In this document: positions 27,741 to 36,218 of the stretch, piece by piece
Numbering within the stretch: position 1 is the first letter of the stretch
Layout: the number at the start of each line of letters is the position of its first letter
NCBI RefSeq assembly: GCF_027107535.1
Contig: NZ_CP114283.1
Coordinates: 6,758,001 to 6,822,000, forward strand
Direction: 5' to 3'
Length of the DNA: 64,000 bases
DNA from: Streptomyces aurantiacus
GTDB lineage: Bacteria > Actinomycetota > Actinomycetes > Streptomycetales > Streptomycetaceae
Program-made: the position numbers and the translations under genes
The notes under the pieces: generated by a model
What the model saw: only the letters and a program-made list of their open reading frames with translations
Databases searched by the model: none
What the model was told of the DNA's origin: nothing

Positions 27741-28658
27741 GTGCTGGACTCCACGCCCATCGCCGTCGGTATCGACGTGGGCGGCACCAAGACGCATCTG
27801 CGCGCGGAAGCCGGGGGCGACCCCGGCTTAGGGCCGGGTACGGTCGCCGATCACGTGCGCAGCAGCAGGGGATGGCGGCCGCACGATCCCGCGTCCGCCG
27901 CCGCCTGGCTGGCCGCACTGATCGACGACGCGTTGCCCCAGGGTGCGCGCCCCGCCTCCGTGGCCGTCGGCGGGCACGCCTGTGAGACACCTCGCCAGTG
28001 CGAGGAGATCCGCTCCGCTCTGCACGCCCTCCTCCACGTGCCCTGCCGTGTCGTCGGCGACGCCGAACTCCTCGTACCCGCGGCGGGTCTGGACAAGGGC
28101 GTCGGCCTCGTCGCCGGTACCGGTTCCGTCGCGGTGGGCCGGCTCGCCGACGGCACCGGGATCCAGGTCGGCGGCTGGGGCGCGGTGCTCGGCGACGAGG
28201 GCGGCTCGGCCGGGCTCGTACGCGAGGCCGCGCGGGCCGTGTGGGCGGCGCACGACCGCGCCGAACCGCCGGACGCGCTCGCCGACCGGCTGACCGCCGC
28301 CTTCGGAGTGTCCGAAGTACCCGCCCTGGGAGCGGCGCTGGAGAGCGCGACCGATGTCTCCGCGGAGTGGGGGCGCCATGCCCCCAGTGTGTTCGCGGCG
28401 GCCGAGGACGGCTCCTCGCTCGCCCTTCGAGTGATCGCCGAGGGCGGCCGCGCTCTCGCGTCGCTCGTCGTACGGCTCGCCGGACGCGGGGTCCCCGTGG
28501 ACGACGTCGTGGTGGCGGGCGGCACGGTGCTGCGCCAGCCGGTGCTGTACGAGGCGTTCACCGCCGCGCTCGCCGAGGAGCTGCCCTCGGCACGGCCGCA
28601 GCGGCTGCGCGTTCCGCCGGCCGAAGGGGCCGTGGCGCTGGCGCGGGCGCTGCTGTGA
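27741..28658 (+). CDS. BadF/BadG-family sugar kinase (N-acetylglucosamine kinase-like)
   Basis: A 305-residue ASKHA-fold kinase. Phosphate-1 motif GIDVGGTKT at residues 9-17, phosphate-2 motif VAGTGSVAVG and adenosine motif VAGGTVLRQP are all present. Family members phosphorylate N-acetylglucosamine and related sugars. The GTG at 27741 is preferred because AAGAGG lies 4 bases upstream and the first strand starts at once; an in-frame ATG at 27708 has no ribosome site. Divergent from the ROK regulator, with the MITE-like element between them. It likely phosphorylates a monosaccharide released from the imported oligosaccharide; sugar identity is inferred. Confidence 0.88.
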   Translation: MLDSTPIAVGIDVGGTKTHLRAEAGGDPGLGPGTVADHVRSSRGWRPHDPASAAAWLAALIDDALPQGARPASVAVGGHACETPRQCEEIRSALHALLHVPCRVVGDAELLVPAAGLDKGVGLVAGTGSVAVGRLADGTGIQVGGWGAVLGDEGGSAGLVREAARAVWAAHDRAEPPDALADRLTAAFGVSEVPALGAALESATDVSAEWGRHAPSVFAAAEDGSSLALRVIAEGGRALASLVVRLAGRGVPVDDVVVAGGTVLRQPVLYEAFTAALAEELPSARPQRLRVPPAEGAVALARALL

Positions 28659-28869
28659 AGGGGCCGCGGGCAGGGCGGTTTCCGCGACCGTTGAGTTCAC
28701 CACCGCGCGATGAGTCCGCTCGTTCAACTCGCGTTCACCGGTCCGGGATCAGCTCACGTGATCGGTGCGCGTTCAGCGCTTCGGTGCGAGTCCAGCACTT
28801 CGAGTTCCGCACTTTCGAGTTCATCCCTCCCGTCAAGACCTCAGCAGGACCAGAAGGAGAGGCACCTCC

Positions 28870-30795
28870 ATGCCCGGTGTGCACCCCCGTCCCCCTCGTG
28901 GCAGAGCCGGTATCGACCGGCGTGTGTTCCTGCGGAGTTCCGTGGGCGTCTCGGCCGGACTGATCGCGGCTCCCGCCGTCGTCGCCTGGCCGGCCACCGC
29001 GTCGGCGGCGACAGCGGCCGCCACGAACACGTCCGCCGCATTCGTGGACTCGTACACCACCAACGTCGTCACCAACCTCACGTCCGAGACCAACGCGGCC
29101 GTGCACATCCTCGACGGCTTCGCGCGCATCTGGAAGACGGGCACGGCCTGGAACACCGGCACCCCGCTGATGCCCGAGGTGCTGCGCGCCAACATGCGGT
29201 ACTGCGCGCGCGTCACCCGGCGCCGCACGGACGCCGAGGCCCGGACGGCGTTCGTCCAGGACCGCCAGCACCAGAGTTACGCGGTGATCGCGGGCCTCGG
29301 CCCGCTCGCCGGCCTGTACCGGAGCGGGGCGAAGGCCGTCACCGGCATCACCTCGGCGCCGGACGGTGTGCCGGCCGGCCGGATCAACGACGCGATCCCG
29401 GCCGACGCGCCCGCGGGCTCCGCGCTGGGCGCCGGTTCGTACACCTCGGACCTCGGCAAGGTCGCCGAGCTGGTCGACACCGTGCGCGGTCCGTTCGCGT
29501 CGAGCAACCCGTCGAAACTCGGCTACCAGTACCCCCGCCCGTGGCGCATGAACGAGGACAGCGAGGTCGTCGACACGGGGAGGACCGACGACCAGAGCTT
29601 CCCCGTCTACGAGTCCGACGTCGTGGTCGTCCCGCAGTTGCTGCGGCAGCGCGGCACGGACCCGGCCGACGACGGCGGCTTCACCAGCGGCCACACGAAC
29701 GCCTTCTACCTCGCGGCGCTGGCCATGGGGTACGCGGTCCCCGAGCGGTTCCAGGAGCTGGTGGCCCGTGCCTCCGAGCTCGCCCACACCCGCATCGTGG
29801 CGGGCATGCACTCCACCATGGACGTGGTCGGCGGCCGTGTCCTGTCGACGGCCCTCGCGGCGGCGGCCCTGGCCGACCCGAAGAACGCCGGCCTCAAGGC
29901 CGCGGCGCGGGCCCAGGCCGCGGCCTACTTCCAGGAGCACACGGGCACGACCGCGGACACCCTCTACGCCTACGCGCACTCGGCGGGCCGGGACACCGAC
30001 CCGTACGCGGACCGCGCGGTCAACCGGGCCGCGGTGAAGCCCCGGTTGACCTACGTGCTGCCCAAGCGGCGCGCTCACGACCGCATGACCGTGCCGAAGG
30101 GCGCCGAGGTCCTGCTGGAGACACGGCTCCCCTATCTCTCCGCGGCCCAGCGGCGCGAGGTGCTGCGGACGACCGCGCTGCCCGCCGGTTACGTCCTGCT
30201 GGACGGCTTCGAGAAGTGGGGGCGGCTGAACCTCTTCGCCGCCGCCGACGGATACGGGGCCTTCGACGCCGACGTGCACGTCACGCTCGACGCGGCCGCC
30301 GGGGGCTTCGCCGCCGCCGACACCTGGCGCAACGACATCGGCGGGCGCGGCGCGCTCGTCAAGCGCGGCAGCGGCACGCTGACCCTCACCGGCGACAACG
30401 AGTACTCCGGCGGCACCACGCTGGAGCAGGGTGTCCTCGCGACCGCCTCGGCCGACGCGCTGGGCTGCGGTGACATACGGGTGAAGGGCGGCACCCTGCG
30501 GGCGGCTTCGCCTCTTCGGGTGCGGGGCTCCTACACCCAGGCGTCCGGTACGACGCTGGAGGTGACGCTCCCGGGCGACGGCGACCCGGCGCTGAAGGTC
30601 GGCCGCCGGGTACTGCTCGACCGGGGCAGCAGGCTCGTCCTGCGGCTCGACGGTTCGCACCGCCCGAGGCGGGGCACGGTCCTTCCGGTGATCGAGACGC
30701 GGGCGCTGCAGGGGCGGTTCGCCGGCATCACGGTGGACGGGTTCCACACCGAGCCGGTCTTCACCTCGCGCGGGCTGTCGGTCCGTCTCACCTGA
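28870..30795 (+). CDS. Secreted PAP2-family acid phosphatase with autotransporter-type beta repeat
   Basis: A 641-residue exported protein. The Tat signal has DRRVFLRSS followed by a hydrophobic run and an ASA cleavage site near residue 41. The vanadium-peroxidase/PAP2 active site is complete: K-x6-RP (KLGYQYPRP), SGHT, and R-x5-H-x3-D (RIVAGMHSTMD). The C-terminal 180 residues contain a beta-strand repeat of the autotransporter-associated type (GTLTLTGDNEYSGGTTL), found mostly in Gram-negative passenger proteins and unusual on a Gram-positive phosphatase. ATG 28870 follows GAGAGG. Probably releases phosphate from organic esters outside the cell. Single gene, ending at two strong hairpins. 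Confidence 0.9.
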   Translation: MPGVHPRPPRGRAGIDRRVFLRSSVGVSAGLIAAPAVVAWPATASAATAAATNTSAAFVDSYTTNVVTNLTSETNAAVHILDGFARIWKTGTAWNTGTPLMPEVLRANMRYCARVTRRRTDAEARTAFVQDRQHQSYAVIAGLGPLAGLYRSGAKAVTGITSAPDGVPAGRINDAIPADAPAGSALGAGSYTSDLGKVAELVDTVRGPFASSNPSKLGYQYPRPWRMNEDSEVVDTGRTDDQSFPVYESDVVVVPQLLRQRGTDPADDGGFTSGHTNAFYLAALAMGYAVPERFQELVARASELAHTRIVAGMHSTMDVVGGRVLSTALAAAALADPKNAGLKAAARAQAAAYFQEHTGTTADTLYAYAHSAGRDTDPYADRAVNRAAVKPRLTYVLPKRRAHDRMTVPKGAEVLLETRLPYLSAAQRREVLRTTALPAGYVLLDGFEKWGRLNLFAAADGYGAFDADVHVTLDAAAGGFAAADTWRNDIGGRGALVKRGSGTLTLTGDNEYSGGTTLEQGVLATASADALGCGDIRVKGGTLRAASPLRVRGSYTQASGTTLEVTLPGDGDPALKVGRRVLLDRGSRLVLRLDGSHRPRRGTVLPVIETRALQGRFAGITVDGFHTEPVFTSRGLSVRLT

Positions 30796-30802
30796 CCGCC
30801 AC

Positions 30803-30858
30803 GCGGAGCGCTCCCCCGGAGCGCTCCGCACAGTTCCAGGCGCCCCGCACGGGGCGCC
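30803..30858. terminator. Two hairpins between PAP2 and graspetide genes
   Basis: GCGGAGCGCT (30803-30812) pairs with 30820-30829; GGCGCCCC (30839-30846) pairs with 30851-30858. They separate convergent genes and probably stop both transcripts. Confidence 0.8.
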
Positions 30859-30908
30859 GTCCGTGTCCGGTGGCGAGGGTGGCGGGGGCAGTGGTGATGA
30901 TGGTGTGG

Positions 30909-31898
30909 TCAATGACCTTCGATCGCCCACGCCCTGCCGCCGTTGGCCGGTGCGCCGGCCGGGCCGGGGGTGGCCAGCCAGTCGGCGACGGCGGCCGCGA
31001 TCGGCTGGCCCGACTCGATCTGCACGAATCCGAACTGGCCGGACTGGTTGCACTCCAGGAACCACCACATCCCCTCGGCGTCCTCGGCGAAGTCGAAGGC
31101 TCCGTAGGCGAGTTCGGCCTCACGGAGGTAGGCGAGCACTCCGGCCGCGATGCAGGACGGCGCGTCCACCGCCTGCCACGGGGCGTCGGAGGTGGCGAAC
31201 CGTACGTCCACCTCGTCCGGGTCGGCGTCCGGGGCGACAGCCTTGCGCGCGGCGAAGATCCGGTCGCCGACGCAGGTCAGCCTGATGTCGGCCCGCTTGG
31301 CCACCCGCCGCTGGAGCAGGGTCGGGCCGAAGGCGACAGCCGTGAAGTCCGTCTCGGGTGCGACCCTGCTGGTGGGCACCGCCCTGGGCGGCTCCTGCGG
31401 GTGCGCGCCCGAGACGGGCTTGACCACCAGATCCGGGTAGCGGTCCGCGAACTCACGGGCGGCCTGCGGGAACGTGGTGATCAAAGTGGCGGGTACGGGC
31501 AGGCTGCTGAGCTGGGCCAGGTGGAGCTGCCAGGGCTTGTGCCGGGCCCGTCGGGCCGCGTCGGGGTGGTTCATCCAGCGCGCGCCGGTGGAGCGGAGCA
31601 TGCCGTAGAGCGCCTGCGCGGACTCCTCGGTCAGCCAGTCGGAGGGCTCGGCGGCGTGGGCCGCGGGCACGCCGGGCCGGCGGACCCACACGGACCGCAG
31701 CCCGCTCATGCTCACCAGGCGGCCGCCGGCGGACAGATGCCCGCGAAAGGTGCCGTGCACGTACTCGCCCGACAGGGCCACCGGGCCGGGCAGGTCCGCG
31801 GGGTCGAGGCGGACGACCGGGACACCGTTCCCGTCGAGCTCCGCCACCACCATGTCCGCGGTCACATCCTGTTCGCACGTCAGGATCAGAACCGTCAT
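30909..31898 (-). CDS. tgmB: ATP-grasp ribosomal peptide maturase (graspetide ligase)
   Basis: A 329-residue ATP-grasp enzyme of the MvdD/TgmB class that forms side-chain ester or amide links in a ribosomal peptide. The N-terminal third is the pre-ATP-grasp peptide-binding domain; the ATP-grasp core has LVVKPVSGA, the LLQRRVAKRADIRLTCVG segment and the metal-binding end FLECNQSGQFGF. ATG 31898 is 16 bases after the stop of the precursor gene; the ribosome site is weak, suggesting coupled translation. It resembles the SAV_5884-type ligases of Streptomyces. No partner methyltransferase gene is next to it. Assignment rests on motifs plus the adjoining precursor. Confidence 0.9.
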   Translation of the reverse strand: MTVLILTCEQDVTADMVVAELDGNGVPVVRLDPADLPGPVALSGEYVHGTFRGHLSAGGRLVSMSGLRSVWVRRPGVPAAHAAEPSDWLTEESAQALYGMLRSTGARWMNHPDAARRARHKPWQLHLAQLSSLPVPATLITTFPQAAREFADRYPDLVVKPVSGAHPQEPPRAVPTSRVAPETDFTAVAFGPTLLQRRVAKRADIRLTCVGDRIFAARKAVAPDADPDEVDVRFATSDAPWQAVDAPSCIAAGVLAYLREAELAYGAFDFAEDAEGMWWFLECNQSGQFGFVQIESGQPIAAAVADWLATPGPAGAPANGGRAWAIEGH

Positions 31899-31914
31899 CG
31901 TCGGAGGTCCGGCT

Positions 31915-32106
31915 TCAGTCGTCGAAGTGGGTCTTCGAGCCCGCGGTCGAGGTCGTGGCCCCCAACTCCCGCAACACGGCGTAGTCATGAGCGGCGAGCC
32001 GCCCGTCCGGGAGCACGTTCAACTGCAGTCTGGAGTCATAGGCATACGGAACGCTGACCTCCAACTGCTGGGCCGGACGAGCATAGTTGAGCGCGAACGG
32101 TCGCAT
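31915..32106 (-). CDS. tgmA: Graspetide (omega-ester RiPP) precursor peptide
   Basis: A 63-residue peptide. The leader has the conserved PFALNYARP start and a Y-x-Y...LQLNVLPDG segment, typical of ATP-grasp target peptides of Streptomyces. The likely core is TTSTAGSKTHFDD at residues 51-63: four hydroxyl residues at 51-54, S57 and T59 as donors, D62 and D63 as acceptors for side-chain ester rings, with K58 as a possible amide donor. ATG 32106 is set by AAGGAG with a 5-base gap. Ring pattern, leader cleavage point and activity cannot be read from the sequence. Two-gene operon with the ligase. Confidence 0.85.
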   Translation of the reverse strand: MRPFALNYARPAQQLEVSVPYAYDSRLQLNVLPDGRLAAHDYAVLRELGATTSTAGSKTHFDD

Positions 32107-32831
32107 CGGTTCTCCTTGCTAGGTGCGGACCCGGACAAGCGGATCGTGACGCTCCGGCGTCACGTCGCCCGGCGGGTCCACAGGGCTTCCACGGAGATAT
32201 ACGAATCGAACTGGCGAATGGTTGCCTCACGCTGCGTAGTCACCGAAGCGGTACGGTTCGTCACTCGTTCCGATCGGGGGCGGACCTGCGTGCATAGGGC
32301 AGCCACTCGCCTCCTATGACGTACGCTCCGGGCCTACGGATCCGGCGCCGAGCCGCAGTTCAGCGCACTGGCGCACACTTCCGGCCACCCGCCGGACCGC
32401 CCGCCCCCCGGGCGCCGAGGGGCGGACGGCACCTGCGCGCGCCGGGACGCGGTACATCGCGGACATACGGCCGCGGCCATGGATCTCATGCGGCGGACAC
32501 CTCCCTCGTAGCGGCTGCTCCCACCGCGACCGACCGCCAACCGGGCCAGGTGAAAGACCAGTTGAAGCGAGAGGTGGATGCGGTCGAGCAGGCCGGGACC
32601 GCTGACGCGGACCGGACCGGCCGGCTGCTGGCCCACCGCGGGGGCGGCGGTCGCCTCCGCGAGTACCTGATTTCCGCGACCCGTCACAGGTGTGTCGTAC
32701 ATCTCACGTCGTACGGTCCGCGCGAGGTCGTCAGAAACCGCCCGTTCGGGAACTCTGCCCTGTTTCGGGGTTTCCCGCCCGGCTCGCGGAGGCCGGCCCT
32801 CCGGTCGTGGACACGCCCGGCGCGAAGTCCG
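32107..32831. other. Intergenic region upstream of the graspetide operon
   Basis: These 725 bases contain no convincing complete gene. Next to the precursor gene lie a 7-bp hairpin (GTGACGC/GCGTCAC at 32146-32163) and an AT-richer stretch (about 32195-32225) likely to hold the graspetide promoter. Plus-strand positions about 32549-32700 have codon-like GC at third positions and encode a helical, charged stretch starting VKDQLKREVDAVEQ, but there is no ribosome site and the continuation loses coding character. It may be the remnant of a regulator gene. Confidence 0.5.
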
Positions 32832-34013
32832 TCAGGCGGAACCGCCTGTCCGCAGTACGAAGTCCACTCCCTCGCGGGCGAGTTCGGCGAGCCACTCCTC
32901 GGACCGCCCGGCCGTCTCCGCCGCGCGGTGGAGGCCGGCCGGTACACCGCCGCCGAGGATCTGCCGTACGCCGAGCGCGAGCGTCCGTGAGACGCAGCGC
33001 GCCATCGCGCTCTCGTCGGCGTCCCCTTCGAGGTCCAGGAGGTAGCGCCCCGACCAGGTGCGTCCCGAGCCCTCACGGACGTCCAGTGACACGGCGAGGA
33101 CCACCCGGTCGCGGTCGGCGTCGGTGGTCGGGTAGCGGGCGGCCAGCTCCTGGGCGAGTGCCGTGATCCGCCGGTCGTCGCCGTGGCGGAGTTCCTCGAA
33201 GACCGGCTGCCAGGCGTCGAGCCAGCCGTCGAGGCGCAGCGTGCCGCGGACGAACGTCAGGGGCTTCCAGGCGGGCGGCAGCCCGTACTGCCCGACGAAC
33301 GGGACGCTGTCGCGGTTCGGGTAGACCTCGAAGGTCTCCCCGTCCACCACGTGGGTCCGGGTGGCCTCCCAGGGCAGCGCGGCCGTCGTCTCGGCGCCCG
33401 CCTCGATGTAACGGGCGGGTGAGCGCAGGGCGTTGAGGACTCCGGCCGGAGCCCAGCTGAAGCGGTACCTGAAGTCGTTCGGGACGGCGGGAATGCCTCC
33501 GCAGTACGAGGTGAGGCTCACCTCCGCGGCGGTGTCCGCGCCGATCTCCTGGCGGGCGCGGCCGATGAGGCTGTGCGCGAAGAGATGGTCGATGCCCGGG
33601 TCGAGTCCGGCTTCGGTGAGCACGACGACTCCGGCCGACGTGGCCGCGGGGACCTGGTCGAGGACCGCCTGCGAGACGTAGCTGGAGCAGGCGAAGTGGG
33701 CGCCGCCGCGCACACAGACGGCGAGCAGCGCCGCGTGTCCGGAGGCGGGCAGCATGGACACCACCACGTCTCCCGGGGCCAGTTCCGCTTCGAGGGCCTG
33801 CGGTGTGTACGCGCGCGGCTCGGCACGGCCGGTGAGGTGGAGCGCCGCCAGGCTCCGGGCGGCCCGCTGCTCGGTGCGGTGCCACAGGCGTACGCGGTCG
33901 GCGGCTTCGCAGAGCGCGGCCAGTCCGCTGCCGGTGGACAGACCCGCCCCGATCCAGTGGACCGTGCCGGAGGGGCGCACGGAGGCCGGAGCGGAACCAG
34001 CGGACTCAGGCAT
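32832..34013 (-). CDS. Saccharopine dehydrogenase-type reductase (saccharopine reductase family)
   Basis: A 393-residue NAD(P)-binding oxidoreductase of the saccharopine reductase/LysW-independent family. It has a Rossmann start (VHWIGAGLSTGSGLAAL) and the family signatures VVSMLPASGHAAL and LTEAGLDPGIDHLFA. The eukaryotic relative cleaves saccharopine to glutamate and aminoadipate semialdehyde. The ATG at 34013 overlaps the end of the LYS1-like gene by 8 bases. Last gene of a four-gene operon. Substrate inferred; other opine-like secondary amines are possible. Confidence 0.87.
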   Translation of the reverse strand: MPESAGSAPASVRPSGTVHWIGAGLSTGSGLAALCEAADRVRLWHRTEQRAARSLAALHLTGRAEPRAYTPQALEAELAPGDVVVSMLPASGHAALLAVCVRGGAHFACSSYVSQAVLDQVPAATSAGVVVLTEAGLDPGIDHLFAHSLIGRARQEIGADTAAEVSLTSYCGGIPAVPNDFRYRFSWAPAGVLNALRSPARYIEAGAETTAALPWEATRTHVVDGETFEVYPNRDSVPFVGQYGLPPAWKPLTFVRGTLRLDGWLDAWQPVFEELRHGDDRRITALAQELAARYPTTDADRDRVVLAVSLDVREGSGRTWSGRYLLDLEGDADESAMARCVSRTLALGVRQILGGGVPAGLHRAAETAGRSEEWLAELAREGVDFVLRTGGSA

Positions 34014-35067
34014 CGCCGAACTTCCCCTCTGTCGAGCCGAGTTCGTGGCACGCCTCGGTGAACCGGTCCAGGCAGCGCCCCCACGCCCCGCCCGTCCCGA
34101 ACTCCAGGAGGTGCGGTGTCAGGGCCGCCGAGAAGTCCGTGCTCGCCTCCTCGGGCAGCAGGGAGGGAAGGTTGTCGATGGCGATGAGGTCCAGGGCGGG
34201 CCGGTCGTGCAGGCGTCGTACGGGATCCGTCCAGTCGGTGATCGTGTCGTAGACCGGCAGGACGTTGTACGGGGAGCCGACGTCGCAGGTCACGTCGCAC
34301 ACGGTGCCGAGGCGGCGGCCCGGGTCGTCGAGGTCCTTGTCGGTGAGGAAGGGTGTGGCGGGCCCGGTGGTGAGCACCGTGTTCACCATCAGCTCGTGCT
34401 CCAGCAGGGCCTGCCGGTCCAGGGCGCGGGTCTCGGCGAGATCCCAGCGGGTGGGTTCGAGTCCGGCCTCGATGAGCGCGACCCCGGCTCCGCGTCCGGA
34501 GCGGCCCAGCGCCCCGATCACGAGTGAGGAGAATCGCTCGTCGCCGGACGCCGGGCGCAGGCCGGCGTCCAGTTCCTCCTTCGACGTCGGCCGCAGCGGA
34601 GCCGTCAGCCTGCCCCGGTGGTGCAGGACGGCGAGGGCGGCGCCCACATAGCCCGCCCAGTAGCCGAAGGCGGCGAGCCTGCGCCCGTCGTCGTCCACCA
34701 GGTACTCCAGGTCGAACAGCGCCCCGCCGCCTGCGACGAAGCGGCGCAGCAGCGCCCCGGCGCCGGACTGTGCCTTGTACGCGTGCCCGAAGAAGAGGTG
34801 CCGGTGCCTCAACTCCCCGGGGGCATCGGGCAGTTCCTTGAGGCCGACGATCACCGCGTCCGCCGGTGCGTCCCTCCAGGTTCCCGCCTCGACGACACGG
34901 CAGCCCGCCGCCTCGTACGCCTCGGCCGGGAAGATCCGCTGCGGGGACTCCTCGACGGTGAGCGTCACGCCGGCCTCGGCGAGCCGCCGGGCGTCGGACG
35001 GCACGACGGCGGTGCGCCGCTCGGTCGTACGGGTCTCGTGGCGCAGCCACAGGTGCAGCTCGGTCAT
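34006..35067 (-). CDS. Saccharopine dehydrogenase (lysine-forming type, LYS1-like)
   Basis: A 353-residue member of the AlaDH/PNT-fold saccharopine dehydrogenases. The opening LWLRHETRTTERRTAVVP and the mid-protein FFGHAYKAQSG segment are characteristic. The reaction joins lysine and 2-oxoglutarate through a reducible imine, or its reverse. It overlaps the FAD oxidoreductase by 4 bases (ATGA) and the downstream reductase by 8. Finding the two saccharopine enzymes side by side but separate recalls the fungal/animal pathway rather than the usual actinobacterial lysine degradation through cadaverine or aminovalerate. Confidence 0.87.
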   Translation of the reverse strand: MTELHLWLRHETRTTERRTAVVPSDARRLAEAGVTLTVEESPQRIFPAEAYEAAGCRVVEAGTWRDAPADAVIVGLKELPDAPGELRHRHLFFGHAYKAQSGAGALLRRFVAGGGALFDLEYLVDDDGRRLAAFGYWAGYVGAALAVLHHRGRLTAPLRPTSKEELDAGLRPASGDERFSSLVIGALGRSGRGAGVALIEAGLEPTRWDLAETRALDRQALLEHELMVNTVLTTGPATPFLTDKDLDDPGRRLGTVCDVTCDVGSPYNVLPVYDTITDWTDPVRRLHDRPALDLIAIDNLPSLLPEEASTDFSAALTPHLLEFGTGGAWGRCLDRFTEACHELGSTEGKFGDA

Positions 35068-36218
35068 ACGCGGTTGACCTCCGGTCGCGGGGCGTCGGCG
35101 GCGAACCGTTCGGCACGCAGCGGGGTGATGTCGACGAAGGGATCATGCCCCAGGTAGAGGTCACGGACGACCTCGCCGACGGCCGGTCCCTGGAGGAAGC
35201 CGTGCCCGGAGAACCCGGTCGCGTACAGGAAGCGGGAGACCGAACCGGCCTCGCCGATCAGCGCGTTGTGGTCCGGGGTGATCTCGTACAGGCCGGCCCA
35301 GCCGCCCGTCCTGCGCAGGCCGAGCAGGGAGGGGGCGCGGCGCTCCATGGCCGCGCACAGGCGGGGGATCCAGCGGTCGTGCGTCCCGGTGGCGAACCCG
35401 GTCTCCTCGTCGGGGTCCGACATGCCGACGAGGAGACCGGGACCTTCGGTGTGGAAGTACAGGCTGCTGGTGAAGTCGATGGTCATGGGCAGGCCGGGCG
35501 GCAGGTCGGGGGCCGGTTCGGTCACGGCGATCTGGCGGCGCAGCGGCTCCACCGGCAGGTCGACGCCGGCCATCGCGCCGACGGCCCGGGACCAGGCGCC
35601 CGCCGCGCAGACCACGGCCCCGGTGGCGATCCGGCCCAGGCGGGTGACGACGGCCGTGATGTCGTCACCCCGTGTCTCGATGCCGGTGACCTCGCAGTGC
35701 CTGACGATCCTCGCGCCGTGGCGGCGGGCGGCGGCCGCGTATCCGTGCACCACGGCCTCGGGGGTGCAGTGGCCGTCGTCCGGGGAGAAGGCGGCGGCCA
35801 GCAGCCCCTCGGTGGTGATCAGCGGCGAGAGGCGGCGGGCCTCGGCCGGGTCCAGCATGCGGCTGGGCACCCCGAGGCCGTTCTGCAGCCGTACCCCGGC
35901 CTCGAACGCCTCGACCTCCTCGGGTGTCGACAGGAGGAAGAGGTAGCCGACGCGGTGCAGCCCGATGTCGTGGCCCGTCTCCTCGCCGAAGCGGGCGAAC
36001 GCCTCCAGGCTCCGTGCGCCGAGCTGGATGTTGAGCTCGTCGGAGAACTGGGCGCGCACGCCTCCCGCGGCCCGCGAGGTGGACCCCGAGGCGAGTTCGT
36101 CCCGCTCGACCAGCACCACGTCGGGCACTTTGGCCCGCGCGAGGTGGTAGGCGATGCTCGCGCCCATCACCCCGCCGCCGATGACGACGACTCCCGCGCG
36201 CCCGGGCACACCTGTCAT
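35064..36218 (-). CDS. FAD-dependent oxidoreductase (DAO/sarcosine-oxidase family)
   Basis: A 384-residue flavoenzyme of the D-amino acid/glycine/sarcosine oxidase group. The dinucleotide motif VVVIGGGVMGASIAYHL starts near residue 10; the glycine-rich ATGFSGHGFLQGPAVGE close to the end is typical of secondary-amine oxidases. In this operon a secondary amine such as saccharopine or pipecolate would be a fitting substrate; a flavin-dependent saccharopine oxidase is known from fungi. ATG 36218 overlaps the cyclodeaminase-like gene by 4 bases. Soluble, cytoplasmic. Confidence 0.88.
   Translation of the reverse strand: MTGVPGRAGVVVIGGGVMGASIAYHLARAKVPDVVLVERDELASGSTSRAAGGVRAQFSDELNIQLGARSLEAFARFGEETGHDIGLHRVGYLFLLSTPEEVEAFEAGVRLQNGLGVPSRMLDPAEARRLSPLITTEGLLAAAFSPDDGHCTPEAVVHGYAAAARRHGARIVRHCEVTGIETRGDDITAVVTRLGRIATGAVVCAAGAWSRAVGAMAGVDLPVEPLRRQIAVTEPAPDLPPGLPMTIDFTSSLYFHTEGPGLLVGMSDPDEETGFATGTHDRWIPRLCAAMERRAPSLLGLRRTGGWAGLYEITPDHNALIGEAGSVSRFLYATGFSGHGFLQGPAVGEVVRDLYLGHDPFVDITPLRAERFAADAPRPEVNRV

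Noticed and set aside
32146..32163. GTGACGC/GCGTCAC hairpin as a riboswitch before the graspetide precursor
   Set aside because: Only a 7-bp stem, with no larger conserved structure visible; more likely part of the leader or an operator.
32316..32990. A 224-codon plus-strand frame upstream of the graspetide genes
   Set aside because: Most of it is Arg/Pro/Gly-rich, it runs antisense into the saccharopine gene, and there is no ribosome site. Only a short inner piece looks coding-like, reported separately.
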